Source: KBS50 sp042434095
GTDB lineage: Bacteria > Actinomycetota > Actinomycetes > Mycobacteriales > Micromonosporaceae
Direction: 5' to 3'
Length of the DNA stretch: 64,000 nt
Assembly (NCBI RefSeq): GCF_042434095.1
Contig: NZ_JBHLUE010000011.1
Span: forward strand, 372,001-436,000
Within the stretch, counting starts at the first letter, position 1. The number at the start of each line of letters is the position of its first letter. This document shows positions 51,279-60,758 of the stretch, one piece after another. The translations under genes and the position numbers were made by a program. The notes under the pieces are model-generated. The model did no database searches. It was given only the letters and a program-made list of their open reading frames with translations, and had not been told where the DNA came from.

Positions 51279-52492
<1,214 letters not shown>

Positions 52493-52496
<4 letters not shown>

Positions 52497-53353
52497 CGGG
52501 TCGCCCTTCCCTCGCGTACGGTCAACGTGCAGCACTTCGGCCCGCCGCCCGCCTTGCGCAGCTCGGACAGGTCCACTCCGATGGTCTCGTAGCCGCGGTC
52601 GCGCAGCGCCGCCGCCAGGCCGGTGGCCTGCACGGGCAGCACCACGTGCCGGCCGTCGCTGACCGAGTTGAGCCCGAACACCGCGGCGTCGGCCTCGGTG
52701 GCCAGCACCGCGTCCGGGAACAGCCGGCGCAGCGCCGCCCGGCTACCCGGGGAGAAGGCCTCGGGAAGGTACGCGATGGTCCGCTCGTCCAGCACGCAGA
52801 GCGCGGTGTCCAGGTGGTAGAAGCGCGGGTCGACCAGCTGGAGGCCGATGACCGGCCGGCCGAACACCTCCTGGAGCTGGGCGTGCGCGGCGTGGGCGGT
52901 GCGGAAGCCGAAGCCGGCCAGCAGGAGGTCGCCGGCCAGCAGGATGTCGCCCTCGCCCTCGTTGATGTGCTTGGGGTCGTGGATCTCGAAGCCCGCGCGC
53001 TCGAACCAGGCCCGGTAGGCGGGGGCCTCGTCGGCCCGCTCCGGATCCCGGAACTGCACCGACATCGCCTTGCCGTCCACCACCGTCGCGCCGTTGGCCG
53101 CGAAGACCATGTCGGGCAGGCCGGGCAGCGGCTCGATCTCGTCGACCGTGTGGCCGAGGTCCAGGTACGTCCGGCGAAGCGTGTCCCACTGAGCGACGGC
53201 GCGTTGTGGATCAACCGGCTGCTCCGGATGCATCCACGGATTGATCGCGTACTCGACGGCGAAGTGGGTGGGCCGGCACATCAGGAAGTGCCGGTGCTCG
53301 GCCCGCGGGCCGGAGGGCGCCGGCCCGGTCGGGCCCGTCGCGTCCAACGTCAT
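52493..53353 (-). CDS. ddaH: Dimethylarginine dimethylaminohydrolase / arginine-deiminase-like amidinotransferase
   Basis: A 286-residue guanidino-modifying enzyme. HFLMCRPTHFAVEYAINPWM, GLPDMVFAANGA (acid), RFYHLDTALCVL (catalytic His) and the C-terminal PKCCTLTVR (nucleophile Cys) give the Cys-His-acid set. It hydrolyses a guanidino group, giving citrulline or ornithine, which fits the coupled rocD gene. The ATG at 53353 has GGGAG seven bases upstream; a GTG one codon earlier is possible. No Lrp/AsnC regulator gene is next to it, although one is usual for this operon. Confidence 0.85.
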
Positions 53354-53540
53354 CACAGTGCTCCCAGGGTCGGGCGCGCCCGGCCACGACCGGCTCGCGG
53401 GCTGGCGCCGCCCCCAACGCTATGTGGCCCGCAGCGTCGGCAACCACTGGTGAGGCTTGCGTCATGCGGCCGATCGTTGCGTCTGATCCCCAGGTCACCG
53501 ACGGTTTGTTGCGCCGGCCGTGGTTTCGGCGGAAACGCCT

Positions 53541-53565
53541 GAGGGGCGGCGAACCGCCGCCCCTC
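53541..53565. terminator. Perfect 11-bp hairpin
   Basis: GAGGGGCGGCG and CGCCGCCCCTC flank an AAC loop. It lies 80 bases beyond the stop of the minus-strand membrane protein gene and upstream of ddaH. Confidence 0.65.
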
Positions 53566-53644
53566 AATTGCGCTACGCCGGGTGAACCACCACTTGCCTT
53601 CGCGCTCACCACCGGTGCATCACCGGCTGGTCGTATTCATGCCC

Positions 53645-54643
53645 TCAGAATCGGTCCGCAAACTGTGTGTCGAGCCACTCCCGGAATCGCGGCACCCAGT
53701 CGCCGCTCGTGCTCGGCCAACCGAACTGCCCGGTCATGGCGAGGATGCCCAGGACCAGCGCACCCAGCCCGAGCACCAGCCCGATCATGGCCTCGGTGGT
53801 GCCGGCCACGTGCCGCCGCCGGGTGGCGGAGAGCCCGGCCACGCCAAGCAGCGCGGCCACGCCGCCCAGCACCATGCCGTACCCGGCCAGCGTGCCGGTG
53901 AGCACAAACAGCGCGGCGCTGACCCCGAAGATCAGGCTGAGCGTGGCGAGCAGGCTGGCCCGCGGGCGGGGTCCACGGTCCACGACCACGTCGCGGCGCG
54001 GCTCGGCCGTGCCGGCCAGGTCCGGGTCGGTGCGCTCGTCCGCCAGGGCCGCCGTGCCGGCGGCCGCGCCGGTCCGGGTACGCAGGGCGCCGCGGTTGTC
54101 GACGGTCTGGTCCGGGTCGTCCGCCGGCGCCACCCGCTCGTTCGTCGAGTTGGGTCCGGCGTTCCGATCGGTGACCACGGTGGTCTGGTCGCTCCCCGGC
54201 GCCCGCTCGGCGTCCGCGGTCCGGTCGGTGACGGTCGGGTAGGAGCCGGTGTTGGTGCGGGCGGACCGTGCGGTGGCGGCCCGGGCCGTCGCGGCCCGCT
54301 CGGCCGCGCGCCGCTCCCGGTCCGACCGGCGGTCCGCGTCGCCGGCCTCGTCGGCCGCCGCGCTGCGGTACGTCGTCGGCTCGCTGGTCCGCTCTGCCAC
54401 CGCGGGCGTACCGACGGGTGGCGCTGGCGCCCCGGCCCGGTCGGTGTCGTCGGCGCGGTGGGCGCCGTCCAGCCTGCCGTCGTCGGCCAACCGGTCGCCG
54501 TCACTCAGCCGGTCGTCGGCCAGCCGGTCGTCGGCGGCGTCGATGCGGCCGTCCGCGTTCAGATCGTCGGCCCGACCGTCACCGTCGACGTCTCGGGCCG
54601 GCTCGGCCCCCCGGCGACGGGAGAGCGAGGGAAGCTTCACCAC
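53645..54643 (-). CDS. Membrane protein with acidic, repetitive N-terminal region
   Basis: A 332-residue protein. After VVKLPSLSRRRG come Asp-rich repeats (DVDGDGRADDLNADGRID, ADDRLADDRLSDGDRL) that resemble calcium-binding dockerin or thrombospondin-3 loops, then about 150 polar disordered residues, and a C-terminal membrane part with three hydrophobic helices (about 232-255, 258-276 and 285-308) like DUF4190 proteins. Because the acidic part precedes the helices without a signal peptide it may be cytoplasmic. The start is one of two adjacent GTG codons with GGAGG upstream. Function unknown. Confidence 0.65.
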   Translation of the reverse strand: MVKLPSLSRRRGAEPARDVDGDGRADDLNADGRIDAADDRLADDRLSDGDRLADDGRLDGAHRADDTDRAGAPAPPVGTPAVAERTSEPTTYRSAAADEAGDADRRSDRERRAAERAATARAATARSARTNTGSYPTVTDRTADAERAPGSDQTTVVTDRNAGPNSTNERVAPADDPDQTVDNRGALRTRTGAAAGTAALADERTDPDLAGTAEPRRDVVVDRGPRPRASLLATLSLIFGVSAALFVLTGTLAGYGMVLGGVAALLGVAGLSATRRRHVAGTTEAMIGLVLGLGALVLGILAMTGQFGWPSTSGDWVPRFREWLDTQFADRF

Positions 54644-54853
54644 AAACACCTCCAGGTACGCGCGCGGGCCCGATCCGTTGCGTGCCTACGCAGACACCTG
54701 TGGAGATACCCCGACGCCGTGATCACGACACTCCCAGTTCCGGCCCGCCCGACGGTGGCACGCGGACCGGCTCAGCCGACTGCGGGGACCGACGATCGCC
54801 GCCGCGTCACCTGTCCGCCACCGCCACCACGGCCAGCGGATAGGCTGGCTCGT

Positions 54854-55684
54854 GTGCCTGAGGGACACACGATCCACCGGCTGGCGGCCCGGCACCGGGA
54901 CCTGTTCGCCGGCGACAAGGTGCTGGCCAGCAGCCCGCAGGGCCGGTTCGTCGAGGGCGCCGCGGTGCTGTCCGGGTCCGTGCTCGACGCCACCGAGGCG
55001 TACGGCAAGCACCTGCTGCACCACTATTCGGGCGGGCTGACCCTGCACGTGCACCTGGGCCTGTACGGGAAGGTCACCGACGGCGCCGGTGAGCCGCCCG
55101 CGCCGGTCGGGCAGGTCCGGCTGCGGCTGGTGAGCGACCGGCACTGGCTGGAGCTGCGCGGGCCGACCGCGTGCGAGCTGCTGGACCCGCCCGAGGTGGC
55201 GGCGCTGCGCGACCGGCTGGGCCCGGATCCGCTGCGCGCCGAAGCCGAGCCGGATCGCGCGTTCGAGCGGATCCGGCGCAGCCCCACGCCGCTGGCCGGG
55301 CTGCTGCTGGACCAGTCCGTGGTGGCCGGGACCGGGCTGATCTTCGTCACCGAGGCGCTGTTCCGGGCCGGGCTCCCGCCGACGCTGCCGGGCCGGCGGC
55401 TGAGCAGGCCCCGTTGGGACGCGCTCTGGGCGGACCTACGCGAGCTGATGACCGTGGCCGAGGCGCGCGGGCGGATCGACACGGTCCGGGACGAGCACCT
55501 GCCCGAGGCCATGGGCCGGCCGCCGCGGGTCGATCGGCACGGCGGCGAGGTGTACGTCTACCGCCGCGCCGGGCAGCCCTGCCACGTCTGCGGCACCGCC
55601 ATCGCGGCGGGGACGATGGCCGGTCGTAACGCGTACTGGTGTCCGCGCTGCCAGCCGGCGCGCCGGCGTCGCGCCACCACCTGA
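54854..55684 (+). CDS. nei: Endonuclease VIII-like DNA glycosylase (Fpg/Nei family)
   Basis: A 276-residue enzyme. After removal of the start residue, Pro2 (nucleophile) and Glu3 begin PEGHTIHRLA; YGKHLLHH contains the lysine of the beta-elimination step; the helix-two-turn-helix ends in LDQSVVAGTGLIFVTE; and the C-terminal zinc finger is CHVCG and CPRC. It removes oxidised pyrimidines and nicks the site. The N-terminus resembles mycobacterial Nei1 rather than Fpg. TAGGCT lies seven bases before the GTG, a leaderless start. Confidence 0.92.
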   Translation: MPEGHTIHRLAARHRDLFAGDKVLASSPQGRFVEGAAVLSGSVLDATEAYGKHLLHHYSGGLTLHVHLGLYGKVTDGAGEPPAPVGQVRLRLVSDRHWLELRGPTACELLDPPEVAALRDRLGPDPLRAEAEPDRAFERIRRSPTPLAGLLLDQSVVAGTGLIFVTEALFRAGLPPTLPGRRLSRPRWDALWADLRELMTVAEARGRIDTVRDEHLPEAMGRPPRVDRHGGEVYVYRRAGQPCHVCGTAIAAGTMAGRNAYWCPRCQPARRRRATT

Positions 55685-55691
55685 GCCGCCG

Positions 55692-56318
55692 TCACCACCA
55701 CCGGCGCTTCGGCGGGCGGACGGTGACGGACCCGAACCGCACCAGGCACCGGACCTCGACCACCGGCGCGCCGTGCTGCGGCGCGCCCTCCATCTTCGAC
55801 TCCTTCGACCCGAAGACGGCGCTGCCGGTCAGCCGGACGTCGACGCCCTCGGGGACGAAGACGGTGATCGAGCCGAACACCGCGGTGGCCTCGATCACCG
55901 TGACCGGGTGCTGGAGCTGGGCGTCCTGCAACTCGATGTGGCAGTCCCCGAAGATCGACCGGGCCTCCACCCGCGCGGGCACCGACCAGCGACCCTTGCG
56001 GGACTCGTTCCCGAAGATCGCCACCAGCCGCTCGCCGGCCGGCTCGTATCCGGCCGGCTGGTATGCGGCCGGCTGATGAGCAGCCGTCTGGTACGGCGTG
56101 ACCTGCGAGGTCGCCGCGGGACGGGGCACCGGCAGGTCGTCGGTCAGCTTGGCCAGCTCGCCCCGGGTCCGCGCCGAGTGTGCGGTGGCGGCCCGCTCGG
56201 CGTACTCGTCGAGGGTCAGCCGGCCCTCGGCGGCGGCCTGGCCGAGCAACTCCACGATCTGCTCGCGTTCGGCGTCGGAGACCCGGAGCCGGTCCTCGCC
56301 CGGCGGCTGTGGTTCCAC
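55692..56318 (-). CDS. DUF1707 protein with LiaF-like C-terminal domain
   Basis: A 208-residue protein. Residues 10-62 are the DUF1707 domain (RVSDAEREQIVELLGQAA, DEYAERAATAHSARTRGEL), a Tyr/Gln/Pro linker follows, and residues 95-205 are a beta-strand domain (VAIFGNESRKGRW, RSIFGDCHIEL, TAVFGSITVFVPEG) like the cell-wall-active antibiotic response protein LiaF. There is no transmembrane helix. A role in envelope stress sensing is inferred. TAAGCT lies eight bases before the GTG. It converges on nei. Confidence 0.8.
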   Translation of the reverse strand: MEPQPPGEDRLRVSDAEREQIVELLGQAAAEGRLTLDEYAERAATAHSARTRGELAKLTDDLPVPRPAATSQVTPYQTAAHQPAAYQPAGYEPAGERLVAIFGNESRKGRWSVPARVEARSIFGDCHIELQDAQLQHPVTVIEATAVFGSITVFVPEGVDVRLTGSAVFGSKESKMEGAPQHGAPVVEVRCLVRFGSVTVRPPKRRWW

Positions 56319-56336
56319 GGTGGCAGAGCTTAACCG

Positions 56337-57479
56337 TTACGGCGTCCACCGGATGCCGGGGTTGAGGCGGCCGGTCCAGTTGAAGACCGCCATGTTGTCC
56401 CAGCCGTCGCCACTGTTGGCGATGTCGGCCGGGTCCCAGCCGTTGCCGGGGACGGCGTACCAGGTGGGCTCCCAGTAGAAGACGCCGACGGCGCCGGCGT
56501 TGCGGGCGGTGTTCTGCACGGCGGTGAACTCGGCGGCCTGCCCGGTCCAGGTGGCGGGGTAGCCGGAGCACGGCTCCGATCCGGTGACCGAGTTGCCGGT
56601 GCCGTCCGCGTTCGCGGCGGTGAACGGGTACGCGGTCTCGGCGAGCACGACCGGCCGCCCGTACCGGGAACGGACGTCGGCGATGACGTTGTAGAGGTTG
56701 GCCAGCGAGCCGTGCCACATGCAGTAGTACGACAGGCCGGTGAGGTCCCAGTTGACGCCCCGGGCCGCCATGCCGTCGTAGAACCAGCGCGCGTGGGCGT
56801 CGCTGTCGGCGTCGGCGGTGTGGATCACCACCTGGGTCCCGCCGCTGCACGCCTTGGTGGCGTTGTAGCCGGCCTTGAGCAGCAGGGCGAGGTTGCCGAA
56901 GTCGTTGTTCACCACCTTGCCGTCGTCCCAGAGCATGCCCACGTTGATCTCGTTGCCCAGCTGCACGCTGTCCGGTGTGGTCCCCTGATAGCGCAAACTG
57001 GCGCAGACGTCGTACGTGTAGTTGTAGACGTCGCTCTGCAGCTGACCGATGCCGTGCCCGGCCCAGGCCGCCGGCTTGTACTGCTTGCCCGGATCGGCCC
57101 AGGTGTCGGAGTAGTGGAAGTCGATCATCAGCCGGAGGCCGCGGGCCTTGACCGCCCGCGCGTACGCCAGGACCTTGGCCTTGTTGTTGTAGCCGCTGGC
57201 CGGGTTGTTCCAGACCCGCAGCCGGACGTAGTTCACGCCGACCGACCGGAGGATGTCCAGCGGGTCCCGGGCGGTTCCGCCCGCGTCGTAGTAGCGGGCG
57301 CCGACGTCCAGCGCGCGCTGCACCGACGAGACGTCCGCGCCCAGCATGCTCAGCGAGTTGGCCGCCGACGCCGGGGCGACCCCGACCGGGGTAACGGCCG
57401 GCACCATCGCGGCCGGCACGATCGCGGCCGCCGCCAGCAGCGCGATCCCGGCCCTGCGGCGGGTCCAGCGCGCAATCAT
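56337..57479 (-). CDS. Secreted arabinogalactan endo-beta-1,4-galactanase (GH53)
   Basis: A 380-residue exported glycoside hydrolase. A Tat-like RRRAG start and hydrophobic stretch end at ASA-AN (about residue 40). The (beta/alpha)8 barrel has MLGADVSSV, VNYVRLRVWNNP, MIDFHYSDTWADPGKQ, LGNEINVGML (acid/base Glu177) and VLAETAYPF (nucleophile Glu281). It cuts beta-1,4-galactan of plant pectin outside the cell. GAAGGGAG is seven bases before the ATG. It stands alone, with no transporter adjoining. Confidence 0.92.
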   Translation of the reverse strand: MIARWTRRRAGIALLAAAAIVPAAMVPAVTPVGVAPASAANSLSMLGADVSSVQRALDVGARYYDAGGTARDPLDILRSVGVNYVRLRVWNNPASGYNNKAKVLAYARAVKARGLRLMIDFHYSDTWADPGKQYKPAAWAGHGIGQLQSDVYNYTYDVCASLRYQGTTPDSVQLGNEINVGMLWDDGKVVNNDFGNLALLLKAGYNATKACSGGTQVVIHTADADSDAHARWFYDGMAARGVNWDLTGLSYYCMWHGSLANLYNVIADVRSRYGRPVVLAETAYPFTAANADGTGNSVTGSEPCSGYPATWTGQAAEFTAVQNTARNAGAVGVFYWEPTWYAVPGNGWDPADIANSGDGWDNMAVFNWTGRLNPGIRWTP

Positions 57480-57626
57480 CGGCGAACTCCCTTCGGGTCC
57501 CGGTTCACCGCCTCCGGTGGTCCCGAGCCGAACCCTAGCATCGAGAGCAGTGAATATGTATGAGCCGTACAACCGATTCGTGCCGGCCGGCCGTCGAAGA
57601 CGGGAGACCACGACGAAGGTGGGACG

Positions 57627-58310
57627 ATGTCCACAGCGGATCAGGAGTACCTCGACTACCTCACGGGCCGGCTGCCGGCGCTGCGCCGGCTCGCCTGGTC
57701 GCTGTGCGGGGACCCCGATCAGGTCGACGATCTCGTGCAGGAAACCGTCACCAAGCTGTACCTGCACTGGTCCAGGACGACCCGGGCGGACAACATGGAC
57801 GCGTACGTCCGGACGGTGCTGGTACGGGTCTTCCTGGACGGCCAGCGCAAGGGCTGGTGGCGGGTGCGCCTGTTCGGCGCGACCCCGGACGTCGAGCGGT
57901 CGCCCGCGGTGGACGTCGCGGAGCGGGCCGACCTGCGGGCGGCGCTGGGCCGGGTTCCACCCCGGCAGCGGGCCGTGCTGGTGCTGCGGTTCCTGCACGA
58001 CCTGCCGGTCGACGAGGTGGCCCGGTTGCTGGGCTGTTCGGCCGGCACGGTCAAGAGCCAGACCTCGCACGGCCTCGCGGCGCTGCGCCGGCTGCTGAGC
58101 CCCGGTCCACCGGGCGCCGCGCCGCCCGCCGGCGGCGAACGGCCGGGCAGGGCTGCGGCTCGGGGTACGGATCGGCCGGGTGGCGCGGCGGTTCGCGGCG
58201 CCGACGGGCCGGGCAGCGCGGCGGCTTGCGGTACCGATCGGCCTGGCGACGCGATGTCGGCGGCCGGCCGGCGGGTCCCGGCGGATCGGATGACGAGGAG
58301 GGCGGGATGA
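57627..58310 (+). CDS. ECF RNA polymerase sigma factor, SigE70 type, with repeated tail
   Basis: A 227-residue sigma factor. Region 2 spans about 10-75 (LAWSLCGDPDQVDDLVQETVTKLYLHW) and region 4 about 105-155 (RQRAVLVLRFLHDLPVDEVARLLGCSAGTVKSQTS). The last 70 residues are low-complexity and include three copies of an 11-residue RGTDRPGGAAV-type unit encoded by a 33-base repeat (58155-58253). The coupled downstream gene encodes a membrane protein that is the likely anti-sigma factor. AAGGTGG precedes the ATG. Confidence 0.88.
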   Translation: MSTADQEYLDYLTGRLPALRRLAWSLCGDPDQVDDLVQETVTKLYLHWSRTTRADNMDAYVRTVLVRVFLDGQRKGWWRVRLFGATPDVERSPAVDVAERADLRAALGRVPPRQRAVLVLRFLHDLPVDEVARLLGCSAGTVKSQTSHGLAALRRLLSPGPPGAAPPAGGERPGRAAARGTDRPGGAAVRGADGPGSAAACGTDRPGDAMSAAGRRVPADRMTRRAG

Positions 58311-59566
58311 GGGATCAGGACGAGGCCACGATCACGGCCATCCGGCGGCTCGATGCCGAGCCACCCGGCCCGAGTCGGGTGAACCTGCGCGTCGCGATGG
58401 CCGAGGGTCGTCGCCGCCGGCGCGTCCGGCGTACCTGGTTGGCCGGCGGCGCGGCCGCGGCGGTGGCGCTGGCCGTGGTCGTTCCCACGGCGGTGCTCGG
58501 CCGGGTGGGTGCGGGCACGGCGCGACACCCCGCCGACCCCGCCGGCCGGTCCGGGTCACCGGCGGCGGCCAGCCCGTCTGCCACCGCGGCCCCCGAGCCC
58601 ACCAGTTGCTCGGCGAGGCTCCTGAGCGTGCCGAACCCGATGGTGGAGAGCGACGTGACCGGCGGCGACCCGAGCGGCCGGATCATCCTGGGCCGGTGGT
58701 ACCGGATGGGCGCCGGGCAGGATCGTGCAGTGCTCGTCTGGACGGACGGCCGGCCCACCTCGGTCGACATGCCCGGGTCGGAGCAGTCGCTCGACGACGC
58801 CAACCCGGCCGGGACGGCGGTCGGTTCGAGCTACCACGGTGATCATCCGACGCCGTACGTCTACCAGGACGGCCGGGTCCGCGCCCTTCCCGGCGTCGAG
58901 CACGGGCGAGCCTGGGCGATCAACGAGGCCGGCCGGATCGTCGGGGACCGGGAGCAGGGCGACCGTCACGTTCCGGTCGTCTGGCCGGCGCCGGACCAGC
59001 CGGCGCGGGACCTCTCGCTGCCAGGCCCCGGCTGGCGCGGCAGCGCCACCGACGTGGACGCCGAGGGCAACATCGTCGGCGAGATCAAGCCGGGCCCGGG
59101 CAAGGTCGCCAGCATCGGGTTCGTCTGGCCGGCGGGCGGCGGGTCGGGGTACGCGTTGCCCATGCCGACCGTCAAGGGGCGTACGGCCACCAGCCTGCAT
59201 CCGATCTCCATCGGCGGTGGCTGGGTGACCGGCGCGGCCTACCTCGAATCCGGCGGCAGCGTGTCGATCCACCCGGTGCGGCTGCGCCTGGCCGATCGGC
59301 GATACGTCCCGTTCGCCCGGGAGGTGGCGGAGCCGGCGGTGGGCAACGGCCGGGGCTGGGTCGCGGGTGGAACGGGCGAGTTCGACGGGGCGATGCTCAC
59401 CGATTCGAAGGTGGTCCGGCTGCCCCTGCTCGCCAACCCTCCCGGACGGTACTCCGCCAACGTCGGGTTCCTCAGCGACGACGGCCGTACCGTCGGCGGG
59501 CAGCTCGACGACCTGTCGGGAAACGGCAGCACCAAGCCGCGCGCCGTGGTCTGGCGCTGCCGCTGA
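58307..59566 (+). CDS. Membrane-anchored beta-propeller-like protein, putative anti-sigma factor
   Basis: A 419-residue protein. A 40-residue cytoplasmic N-terminus with MRDQDEATITAIRRLDAEPP, one transmembrane helix (about 43-67), a Pro/Ala/Ser linker and an extracellular domain of about 310 residues with repeated motifs (INEAGRIVGDREQ, DVDAEGNIVGEI, LSDDGRTVGGQL) spaced like HAF/propeller repeats. The ATG overlaps the sigma-factor stop (ATGA), a pairing typical of ECF sigma/anti-sigma units, but there is no zinc anti-sigma HxxxCxxC motif. The role as the sensor is inferred. Confidence 0.75.
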   Translation: MRDQDEATITAIRRLDAEPPGPSRVNLRVAMAEGRRRRRVRRTWLAGGAAAAVALAVVVPTAVLGRVGAGTARHPADPAGRSGSPAAASPSATAAPEPTSCSARLLSVPNPMVESDVTGGDPSGRIILGRWYRMGAGQDRAVLVWTDGRPTSVDMPGSEQSLDDANPAGTAVGSSYHGDHPTPYVYQDGRVRALPGVEHGRAWAINEAGRIVGDREQGDRHVPVVWPAPDQPARDLSLPGPGWRGSATDVDAEGNIVGEIKPGPGKVASIGFVWPAGGGSGYALPMPTVKGRTATSLHPISIGGGWVTGAAYLESGGSVSIHPVRLRLADRRYVPFAREVAEPAVGNGRGWVAGGTGEFDGAMLTDSKVVRLPLLANPPGRYSANVGFLSDDGRTVGGQLDDLSGNGSTKPRAVVWRCR

Positions 59567-59698
59567 CTCGACCCGGCGGTGCGGTCAGGCCCTGGGCAGG
59601 CCGCCCCGTTCGGCGCGGTCGTACTCCGGGAGGGGACGCGGCCGCACCTCGCGCGGGCGCCGCACCCCGCGCGCGGTGTGGTGCCCGCGCCGCAAGGT

Positions 59699-60598
59699 TC
59701 AGGCCGGGTGCGCGGCGGGCACGTCCGCCGGGCGGCCGAGCAGCGCGGCCAGGGTGGCCGCGTCCCGCTGGGCCTGGTCGCCGCAGCAGTTGTTGAACAG
59801 CACGTGCACCTCGGCGCACCCGTCGGCCAGCTCGGTGAGCAGCCCGACCCATTCCCGCAGCTCGGCCTCGGCGTAGGCGTACCGGAACTTCTCCTGCTTG
59901 TCCCCGCCGGACCAGGCGGCCGCCCGGCCGTGGAACCGGACCACCGCGGGCTCGGCCGTGCCGACCACGACCGGTGGAATGGAGGAGGGATGTCCCTGCG
60001 GCATGTCCAGGCAGACGAACGAGAGGTCGTGCTCGCGCAGGAAGGTGAGGGTGCGCAGCCCGTTGTCGCCGTCGAACCAGGAGCCGTTGCGGAATTCCAC
60101 TGCCACCCGGGCCGGGCGGCAGCGCTCCGCCAGCTCGAGGATCCGCCGCCGGGCCGCCTCGCCGTACGCGAACCACGGCGGGAACTGCAGCAGCACCGTG
60201 CCGAGCCGGTCGGCCGCGGCCAGCGGGTCGAGCGCCGCCCGGAACCGCCGCCACAGCTCGTCGTACGCGCCGTCCGGCAGGTCCCGCCGGCGGACCCGGC
60301 CGGTGGCGGTGGCCGGGCGCAGGTCCGCGGGCAGCGCCGCGGCTGGGGTGGGGTGCCCGGTGAACAGGCTGAACGCCTTGATGTCGAAGGTGAAGCCATC
60401 GGGGGTGCGGTCGGCCCAGGCGGCCGTGGTCTCCGGCGCGGGGATGGCGTAGTAGCTGGTGTCCACCTCGACCAGGTCGAACTGCCGGGCGTAGTAGCCG
60501 AGCCGGCCGGCCGGGGTGTTCACCGAGCGGGGATACCAGCCCGACGCCAGCAGCAGCCGGTCCGCCCACGACGACGTTCCCACCCGGATCTCGCCCAT
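59699..60598 (-). CDS. DUF72 protein (YecE-like TIM barrel)
   Basis: A 299-residue protein starting MGEIRVGTSSWADRLLLASG with VEVDTSYYAIPAPETTAAWA, VLLQFPPWFAYGEAAR, VAVEFRNGSWF and VLFNNCCGDQAQRDAATL, all standard DUF72 motifs. The fold is a TIM barrel like metal-dependent nucleases, but its biochemical activity is not established. Single gene; its upstream region (60599-60702) is short and holds nothing clear beyond a few AT-rich bases. Confidence 0.85.
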   Translation of the reverse strand: MGEIRVGTSSWADRLLLASGWYPRSVNTPAGRLGYYARQFDLVEVDTSYYAIPAPETTAAWADRTPDGFTFDIKAFSLFTGHPTPAAALPADLRPATATGRVRRRDLPDGAYDELWRRFRAALDPLAAADRLGTVLLQFPPWFAYGEAARRRILELAERCRPARVAVEFRNGSWFDGDNGLRTLTFLREHDLSFVCLDMPQGHPSSIPPVVVGTAEPAVVRFHGRAAAWSGGDKQEKFRYAYAEAELREWVGLLTELADGCAEVHVLFNNCCGDQAQRDAATLAALLGRPADVPAAHPA

Positions 60599-60702
60599 GC
60601 CAATCGATTGACCGGAATGGGCCCCTCCCAAACTACATGAATGTAATTCGCCAATTTCCGGCCGACGCCCCGCCGGCCGACGCCTACCCGGCCGCCGGGG
60701 CG

Positions 60703-60753
60703 TTAAGAGGGGGCCCCTGCTATACAAAAAGCGATAACAAGGGGCCCTTCCTT
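60703..60753 (+). repeat. 51-base hairpin repeat, copy 4
   Basis: Loop and right arm are almost the same as copy 1 (TATACAAAAAGCGATAA). It ends five bases from the stop of the minus-strand FAD oxidoreductase gene and is the only copy between tandem, not convergent, genes. Confidence 0.85.
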
Positions 60754-60758
60754 GCGGG

